From NCBI GenBank assembly GCA_022360075.1, contig JAKSDN010001469.1:1-11304 (forward strand): DNA of 11,304 bases. Reading direction: 5' to 3'. Source of the stretch: Kiloniellales bacterium (GTDB lineage: Bacteria; Pseudomonadota; Alphaproteobacteria; Kiloniellales; JAKSDN01). The notes beneath the pieces are model-generated. The model made no database searches and was not told where the DNA came from. It saw nothing but the letters and a program-made list of their open reading frames with translations. A program made the position numbers and the translations under genes. Of this stretch, positions 6,927-11,304 are shown one piece after another; within the stretch, counting starts at the first letter, position 1; every line of letters begins with the position of its first letter.

Positions 6927-7615
6927 GCGACCAGCACAAGCCGGAGGTCGTTTCCTCGGGCGTCGATGCGCTGATCGCGCGGCTGCGCGACGAGGGCGTC
7001 ACCGAGGGCAAGGAGACGGCCGCGCGGCTGATCGCGGAAGCCGAAGAGAAGGCGCGCTCGATCGTCGAGGCGGCCGAGGCCGAGGCCAGGCACCACCTGG
7101 AAGCGGCGCAGAAGGAGGCCGAGTCCCTGAAGCAGGCGGGCGAGGATGCCCTCAAGGTCGCGATGCGCGACATGGTCCTGGATCTGAAGGCCGGCCTGAT
7201 GCGGCGCTTCTCCGACGACGTGCGGCGCCTGGTGCGCGAGCAGGTGCTCGACAAGGCCTTTCTGCAACGCTTGATCCTGGAGGTCGTCGGGCGCGTGGGC
7301 GACGGCGTCGAGATCCCCGAGGACGAGGCGGTCGAGGTCATTCTGCCGCGCGAGGTGATCGGGCTGGAGGACCTGCGTCGCCGGCCCGAGGAGCTGAGCC
7401 ACGGCGAGCTCTCGAGCTTCATCTTCGGAATCGAAGGCAAGCTGCTGCGCGACGGCGTCAGCTTCGCGGCCGTGGATCGGCCGGGCGGCGGCCTTCACAT
7501 TCGGCTGGTCGACAAGGACATCGACATCGACCTGTCGGACGAGGCTATCGCCGGACTGCTGCTGGAGCATCTCCAGCCGCGTTTCCGCGCGATCATGGAG
7601 GGCGTGGTCAAGTGA
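6923..7615 (+). CDS. atpE: V-type ATPase subunit E (peripheral stalk)
   Basis: This 230-residue protein has a long charged helix rich in Ala, Glu, Arg and Lys at about 12-90, expected to form the coiled coil of the peripheral stalk. A globular C-terminal domain (about 105-230) binds the top of the head. The C-terminal part contains SSFIFGIEGKLLRDGV and LHIRLVDKDIDIDLSDEAI, resembling the E subunits of the Chlamydia/Bacteroidetes class. In other V-ATPases E pairs with a small G (or H) helix, and no such gene is visible here. The ATG at 6923 overlaps the atpK stop as ATGA and has GGGAGGGG at 6911-6918. The frame is open upstream inside atpK, where it is Arg/Gly-rich shadow sequence. Confidence 0.9.
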   Translation: MSDQHKPEVVSSGVDALIARLRDEGVTEGKETAARLIAEAEEKARSIVEAAEAEARHHLEAAQKEAESLKQAGEDALKVAMRDMVLDLKAGLMRRFSDDVRRLVREQVLDKAFLQRLILEVVGRVGDGVEIPEDEAVEVILPREVIGLEDLRRRPEELSHGELSSFIFGIEGKLLRDGVSFAAVDRPGGGLHIRLVDKDIDIDLSDEAIAGLLLEHLQPRFRAIMEGVVK

Positions 7616-7646
7616 TCCGCGCGAGCGACGCCCGGCGGCCGGCGCG

Positions 7647-8339
7647 ATGAGCGACCCCTACGCCTACACCATGCTGATCGCCAGCCTGCCGCGGCATAGC
7701 GCCCTCTTCGCGGCCACGCGGACGCCGATCAACCGTGTGAAGCTCGAGCGCCGGCTGCGCGTGCTGGCGCCCGAGGACCGGGCGATCCTGGGCCGGGTCG
7801 AGTCGGTCATGCAATGGCGGCACCTGTCCATGTCCCTCGACGACGCCGGCTTCCTGGCCCAAGTCCGCACGGCCTTGCAGCAAATCGAGAACGAGACGCT
7901 GAGGCTGGTCATTCGCGACCGCCTGGAGATCCGCACCTGCGTCGCCGCGTTGCGGCGCCGGCAGCGCGGCGAGACCGCGGCGCCCCGAGGCGCCTGGGGC
8001 TTCGGGCGCTGGCTGGGCCACATGGCGCGGAACTGGAACGAGCCGGCGTTCCGGCTCGAAGGCGTTTTCCCTTGGCTGCGCGAGGCCGAGCGCCTGATGC
8101 GCGCCCGCGAGACGATTCAGCTCGAGCGTCTGATCCTGCAGCAGGTCTGGACCAACCTCGCCCGACACGGCAGCGGCCACGAGTTCGATTTCGAGGCGGT
8201 CGTCATCTACGTCCTGCGCTGGAACGTCATCGAGCGCTGGACGAAGTACGACGGCGCGGCCGCCGTCGCGCGTTTCGACGCGCTGGTCGAGGCCGCGCTC
8301 GGCGCGCACGCCGAGATGTTTGCCGAGGGAGCCGGGTGA
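7647..8339 (+). CDS. DUF2764-like V-ATPase-associated protein, probable C (d)-type subunit
   Basis: This 230-residue soluble, mostly helical protein sits between E and A, exactly where Chlamydia, Treponema and Bacteroidetes operons carry an uncharacterised DUF2764 gene (the CT309 position). The N terminus has the short pattern MLIASLP (9-15) that opens this family. Near the C terminus FDFEAVVIYVLRWNVIERW (180-198) resembles its other conserved block. The middle is basic and diverged (about 100-135, with Arg- and Trp-rich stretches). I recognise the family mainly from context plus these two blocks. By position and size it may replace subunit C/d, the socket between the central stalk and the K ring, but this is inference. 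The ATG at 7647 has no clear Shine-Dalgarno and follows a 31-base gap after atpE, the only gap in the operon. Confidence 0.72.
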   Translation: MSDPYAYTMLIASLPRHSALFAATRTPINRVKLERRLRVLAPEDRAILGRVESVMQWRHLSMSLDDAGFLAQVRTALQQIENETLRLVIRDRLEIRTCVAALRRRQRGETAAPRGAWGFGRWLGHMARNWNEPAFRLEGVFPWLREAERLMRARETIQLERLILQQVWTNLARHGSGHEFDFEAVVIYVLRWNVIERWTKYDGAAAVARFDALVEAALGAHAEMFAEGAG

Positions 8340-10183
8340 TGGCGCAAAGAGAGCAGGCGCGGCTTCGGGTCGTCGCGGTGCAGGACGACATCGTCACCAT
8401 CGAGGCGCCCGAAGACGCCGACGGCCAGACGGCGCGGCTGATCAAGAACGAGGTGGTCTACATCTGCCCGACCCGGCTCAGCGAGCGCGGCGATCAGGAG
8501 CGCCTGAAGGCCGAGACGCTCAGGGTGCGCGGCCGCACGGCCGATGCTCAGGTCTACGAGAGCACGGCCGGCGTCGGCGTCGGCGATCCGGTCGAGCAAA
8601 GCGGCGAAATGCTCTCGATCACGCTGGGGCCGGGCCTGCTGGGCCAGGTCTTCGACGGCCTGCAGAACCCCTTGGAGAAGCTCGCCGGCAGCTACGGCGT
8701 CTTCCTGCCGCGCGGCGTCGAGCTACCGGCCCTCGACGCCAAGCAGAAGTGGTCCTTTACCCCGATCGTCAAGATCGGCGCCCGGGTGAGGGCCGGCGAC
8801 TGCCTCGGCCACGTGCCGGAGGGGCGCTATCAGCACAAGATCATGGTTCCCTTCGACTGGCTCGGCGACTGGGAGGTCTCCTGGATTCAGGCCGGCAGCT
8901 TCACCATCGAGGACAGCGTCGCGCGCCTGCGCGACGCCGCCGGCGCGGAGCGGGTGGTTGCCCTGGCCCAGCGCTGGCCGGTCCGGCGCGCTTTGGACAG
9001 CGACCTGCAAAGCAAAGGCGCGGTCGAGCGGCTCTACCCCGACGAGCCGCTGGTCACCACGATCCGCCTGATCGACACCTTCTTTCCCATCGCGCGCGGC
9101 GGCACCGGCTGCATCCCCGGCCCCTTCGGTGCCGGCAAGACCGTGCTGCAAGGCCTGATCGCGCGCTATTCCGCCGTCGACATCGTGATCATCGTGGCCT
9201 GCGGCGAGCGCGCCGGCGAGGTGGTCGAGACCATCACCGAGTTCCCCAAGATGGTCGATCCAACGAGCGGCGGCTCGCTGATGGACCGCACGATGATCGT
9301 CTGCAACACCTCCTCCATGCCGGTGGCGGCGCGCGAGGCCTCGATCTACACCGGCATCACGCTCGGCGAGTACTACCGGCAGATGGGCTACGACGTGCTG
9401 CTGATCGCCGACTCGACTTCGCGCTGGGCCCAGGCCATGCGCGAGACCTCCGGGCGCCTGGAAGAGATCCCGGGCGAGGAGGCCTTCCCCGCCTATCTGG
9501 ATTCCGCGATCAAGAGCGTCTACGAGCGTGCGGGCCTGATCCGCAGCGCCGACGGCGCGGTCGGCAGCCTGACCATGATCGGCACCGTCTCACCGGCCGG
9601 CGGCAACTTCGAGGAGCCGGTGACGCAATCCACCCTCGCCACGGTCAAGACCTTCCTCGGGCTCTCGGCCGAGCGCGCCTACAAGCGTTTCTATCCCTCG
9701 GTCGATCCCCTGCTGTCCTGGTCGCGCTACGCGACCCAGCTCGGCGCCTGGTACGAGGAGAAGATGGAGCCGGGCTGGACGCGGCGCGTGGGCGAGATGC
9801 AGGCTCTGCTCGAAAAGGGCGAGGCGGTCTTGCAGATGATGCAGGTCACCGGCGAGGAAGGCGTCACGCTCGAGGATTTCGTGACCCATCAGAAGGCGCT
9901 GTTCGTCGACATGGTCTATCTCCAGCAAGACGCCTTCGACGAGGTCGACGTCTCGGCTTCGCTCGAGCGGCAGACGCTCTCCTTCGCCAAGATCTACAGC
10001 CTGGTGACCCATGACTACGCCTTCGCCGACAAGGAGGACGCGCGCGACTATTTCACGCGCCTGACGGGCCTCTACAAGAACTTCAACTACACGCGCGAAG
10101 ACTCGCCTGACTTTCAGGCGCTGCTGAAGCAGATCGACGCGCTGGCCCACGCCAAGTTGGCGACCGCCGCCGTCACAAGCTGA
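8339..10183 (+). CDS. atpA: V-type ATPase subunit A (catalytic head)
   Basis: This 614-residue catalytic subunit hydrolyses or makes ATP in the V1 head. The Walker A motif is GPFGAGKT (261-268), followed by [12 protein letters not shown] (286-297) with the catalytic Glu in GER, and [16 protein letters not shown] (354-369) as the Walker B region. The alanine in GAGKT and the AGEVVE wording, rather than GSGKT and GNEM, are typical of the Chlamydia/Bacteroidetes-class enzymes. The beta-barrel covers about 1-75. The A-specific non-homologous insertion lies around 110-200 and includes the [19 protein letters not shown] region. The helical C-terminal domain runs from about 450. The start is a TGATG overlap with the DUF2764-like gene, with GAGGG at 8325-8329. 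The stop overlaps the convergent permease gene by 11 bases. Having A last and B first in the operon is unusual. Confidence 0.96.
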   Translation: MAQREQARLRVVAVQDDIVTIEAPEDADGQTARLIKNEVVYICPTRLSERGDQERLKAETLRVRGRTADAQVYESTAGVGVGDPVEQSGEMLSITLGPGLLGQVFDGLQNPLEKLAGSYGVFLPRGVELPALDAKQKWSFTPIVKIGARVRAGDCLGHVPEGRYQHKIMVPFDWLGDWEVSWIQAGSFTIEDSVARLRDAAGAERVVALAQRWPVRRALDSDLQSKGAVERLYPDEPLVTTIRLIDTFFPIARGGTGCIPGPFGAGKTVLQGLIARYSAVDIVIIVACGERAGEVVETITEFPKMVDPTSGGSLMDRTMIVCNTSSMPVAAREASIYTGITLGEYYRQMGYDVLLIADSTSRWAQAMRETSGRLEEIPGEEAFPAYLDSAIKSVYERAGLIRSADGAVGSLTMIGTVSPAGGNFEEPVTQSTLATVKTFLGLSAERAYKRFYPSVDPLLSWSRYATQLGAWYEEKMEPGWTRRVGEMQALLEKGEAVLQMMQVTGEEGVTLEDFVTHQKALFVDMVYLQQDAFDEVDVSASLERQTLSFAKIYSLVTHDYAFADKEDARDYFTRLTGLYKNFNYTREDSPDFQALLKQIDALAHAKLATAAVTS

Positions 10184-10943
10184 TCCGGGAGTCGCCCACC
10201 ACGACGAGGCGCTCGAGCAGCAGCACGGCGCCATAGAGCAGCATGCCGACGAAGGTGATCAGCAGCACGGCCATGAACATGGCCGCCGTGTCCAGCGTGA
10301 CCTGGACCTGGAGCATGAGATAGCCGAGGCCCTCCTCGGAGGCGATGAACTCGCCGACGATGGCGCCGGCGACCGCCAATACGACGGCGACCTTCATGCC
10401 CGAGAAGATGTAGGGCAGGGCGCCGGGGAGCTGGATCTTGGTGAAGATCTGCCAGCGCGAGGCGCGCAGCGAGCGCACCAGGTCGATCAGGTCCGGCTCG
10501 ACCTCGCGCAGGCCGCGCGCGGTGGTCAGCAGCACCGGCAGGAAGCAGATCGAAAAGGCGATCAGCACGTTGGGCAGGAAGCCGTAGGAGAACCAGACGA
10601 TGAGGATCGGCCCGAGGGCGACCTTGGGGATCATGTTGGTGCTGACGATGAGCGGCATGAAGGCGGCATTGAGGACGCGCGACCAGGAGAACAGGAGCGC
10701 CAGGCCGACGCCGACGACGACGGCCAACAGATAGCCGAAAAAGACCTCGCCGCCGGTGATCAGCGTGTTGTGCAGCCAGTCGTACTCGTCCCAGAGCGAC
10801 TGCAGGGTGGCGAGCGGTGTCGGCATGACGAAGCTCGGCACCTCGCCCCAGACCACCCAGAGATGCCAAGCGAGGATCACCAGCAGATGCACCAGAATCC
10901 CGACGCCCCAGCGGCGTGTCCATGTCGCGAGTCTCTCCAGCAT
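10173..10943 (-). CDS. ABC transporter permease, SsuC/TauC type
   Basis: This 256-residue integral membrane protein has about six helices (near 14-33, 62-84, 95-118, 124-141, 184-202 and 222-244). It contains the binding-protein-dependent permease signature that contacts the ATPase: REVEPDLIDLVRSLRAS (146-162) followed by IFTKIQLPGALPYIFSGMK, the EAA loop with its Gly replaced by Ala161. The N-terminal wording VPSFVMPTPL and the overall length place it with the nitrate/sulfonate/taurine/pyrimidine-precursor group, but the substrate cannot be read from the permease. The start at 10943 has AGAGG eight bases upstream (on the minus strand). Cognate ATPase and substrate-binding genes are not in the window. 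If they exist, they cannot lie immediately downstream in the same orientation, because atpA overlaps the 3' end. Confidence 0.92.
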   Translation of the reverse strand: MLERLATWTRRWGVGILVHLLVILAWHLWVVWGEVPSFVMPTPLATLQSLWDEYDWLHNTLITGGEVFFGYLLAVVVGVGLALLFSWSRVLNAAFMPLIVSTNMIPKVALGPILIVWFSYGFLPNVLIAFSICFLPVLLTTARGLREVEPDLIDLVRSLRASRWQIFTKIQLPGALPYIFSGMKVAVVLAVAGAIVGEFIASEEGLGYLMLQVQVTLDTAAMFMAVLLITFVGMLLYGAVLLLERLVVVGDSRISL

Positions 10944-11026
10944 CGTCCTTGCCTCTTGTTGCCCTACGCTTGCTTGCGTCGGATACTCGGTCCCGTCCTT
11001 CGAACCGCCAGCCAGGAGACTAGGCC
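10944..11026. promoter_or_regulatory. Divergent intergenic region between permease and MetE-like gene
   Basis: These 83 bases separate two divergently oriented starts and should hold the upstream region of both genes. TACGCT at 10965-10970 and GGATACTCGG at 10981-10990 could contribute to promoter elements, but I could not pair either with a convincing -35 at proper spacing. No riboswitch or clear operator palindrome was seen. Confidence 0.4.
11014..11018 (+). promoter_or_regulatory. Ribosome binding site of the MetE-like gene
   Basis: AGGAG, eight bases before the ATG at 11027, is a good Shine-Dalgarno. It supports this start for the partial gene at the right edge. Confidence 0.65.
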
Positions 11027-11304
11027 ATGACCGCTGCGAACCCCAGGATCAAGACCACGGTCGTGGGCTCCTACCCGGTCCCGGACTGGCTGGTGGCGAG
11101 CCCCTCGGAGCAGGCCCTGGTCGATGCAACCCGGGTGGTGCTCAACACCCAGGAGCAGGCCGGCATCGACGTCGTCTGCGACGGCGAGCTCTATCGCTTC
11201 GACATCAACCATCCCGAGACCAACGGCATGATCGAGTACTTCGTGCGGCCGATGGGCGGGGTGCGCACGGCGATCACCTTCGAGGAGGTCATGGCCTTCC
11301 GGCA
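11027..11304 (+). CDS. Cobalamin-independent methionine synthase (MetE C-terminal)-like protein, N-terminal part
   Basis: The first 92 complete codons are present and the frame runs off the right edge. The start reads IKTTVVGSYPVPDWLV, the typical opening of single-domain MetE-C-like proteins (UROD/MetE fold). It continues with EQAGIDVVCDGELYRFDIN, where the conserved D-G-E triplet belongs to the barrel core. In characterised MetE this fold uses a zinc-bound homocysteine and methyl-tetrahydropteroyl glutamate to make methionine; the zinc ligands would lie beyond the window. Many stand-alone members have unproven substrates and some relatives are alkyl-CoM-type transferases, so the exact reaction is open. 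It is divergent from the ABC permease, with 83 bases between them. Confidence 0.8.
   Translation, partial: MTAANPRIKTTVVGSYPVPDWLVASPSEQALVDATRVVLNTQEQAGIDVVCDGELYRFDINHPETNGMIEYFVRPMGGVRTAITFEEVMAFR

Larger units (their letters stand above)
2722..10183 (+). other. V-type ATPase operon, order B-D-I-K-E-X-A
   Basis: Seven same-strand genes encode the catalytic and non-catalytic head subunits (A, B), central stalk (D), membrane stator (I), rotor ring (K), peripheral stalk (E) and a DUF2764-like protein (X). Five of the six junctions overlap (23, 4, 4, 4 and 1 bases); only E-X has a gap, of 31 bases. The set matches the compact Chlamydia/Treponema/Bacteroidetes V-ATPase class, but the order is circularly permuted from the usual E-X-A-B-D-I-K. 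No separate F, G or C gene is seen. Confidence 0.9.

Noticed and set aside
8320..10014. 564-codon plus-strand open frame overlapping atpA in another frame
   Set aside because: Arg/Gly/Pro/Ala-rich translation with no domain; atpA in the correct frame has intact Walker motifs.
2722..10183. F-type N-ATPase (Na+-translocating F-ATPase operon)
   Set aside because: The catalytic subunit has the V-type insertion and GPFGAGKT in a 614-residue A subunit. D, E, I and double-hairpin K are V-type, and no F-type delta, epsilon, gamma or single-hairpin c subunit is present.
10944..11026. S-box/SAM or cobalamin riboswitch ahead of the MetE-like gene
   Set aside because: Only 83 bases are available, shared with a divergent gene, and no conserved riboswitch core was recognised.

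Overview
GC-rich bacterial window, almost fully coding, with short or absent intergenic gaps and frequent ATGA/TGATG stop-start overlaps. Codon use is uniform throughout. The arc proteins resemble the Pseudomonas-type arginine deiminase pathway, and the ABC permease and methionine-synthase-like genes are of common proteobacterial types. I infer a proteobacterium, probably an alphaproteobacterium, but the sequence alone does not prove this.

Layout. (1) Positions 1-2092 (+) hold the arginine deiminase pathway: the 3' end of arcA (arginine deiminase), arcB (catabolic ornithine carbamoyltransferase) and arcC (carbamate kinase). A 17-bp tandem repeat follows the arcA stop. (2) Positions 2129-2704 (+) encode a four-helix UPF0114 (YqhA-like) membrane protein. 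(3) Positions 2722-10183 (+) hold a complete-looking V-type ATPase operon in the order B-D-I-K-E-X-A, where X is a DUF2764-like protein. The subunit set and signature residues match the compact V-ATPase class of Chlamydia, Treponema and Bacteroidetes, whose usual order is E-X-A-B-D-I-K. The order here is an exact circular permutation of that. No separate F, G or canonical C subunit is present. (4) Positions 10173-10943 (-) encode an SsuC/TauC-type ABC permease whose 3' end overlaps atpA by 11 bp. (5) From 11027 (+) to the window edge is the start of a MetE-C-like (cobalamin-independent methionine synthase family) gene, divergent from the permease.

How the genes may work together. ArcA, ArcB and ArcC convert arginine to ornithine, ammonia and CO2 and make ATP from carbamoyl phosphate. 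The V-ATPase either spends ATP to pump cations or makes ATP from an ion gradient. The c-ring subunit keeps equivalents of all five Na+ ligands known from Enterococcus hirae NtpK, so a Na+-coupled enzyme is plausible. The co-orientation and tight packing of arc, UPF0114 and V-ATPase genes suggest one physiological module: substrate-level ATP from arginine powering ion export when respiration is limited. That link is inference.

No RNA genes, CRISPR arrays, insertion sequences or convincing terminators were seen. No stretch of 300 bases or more lacks a gene.
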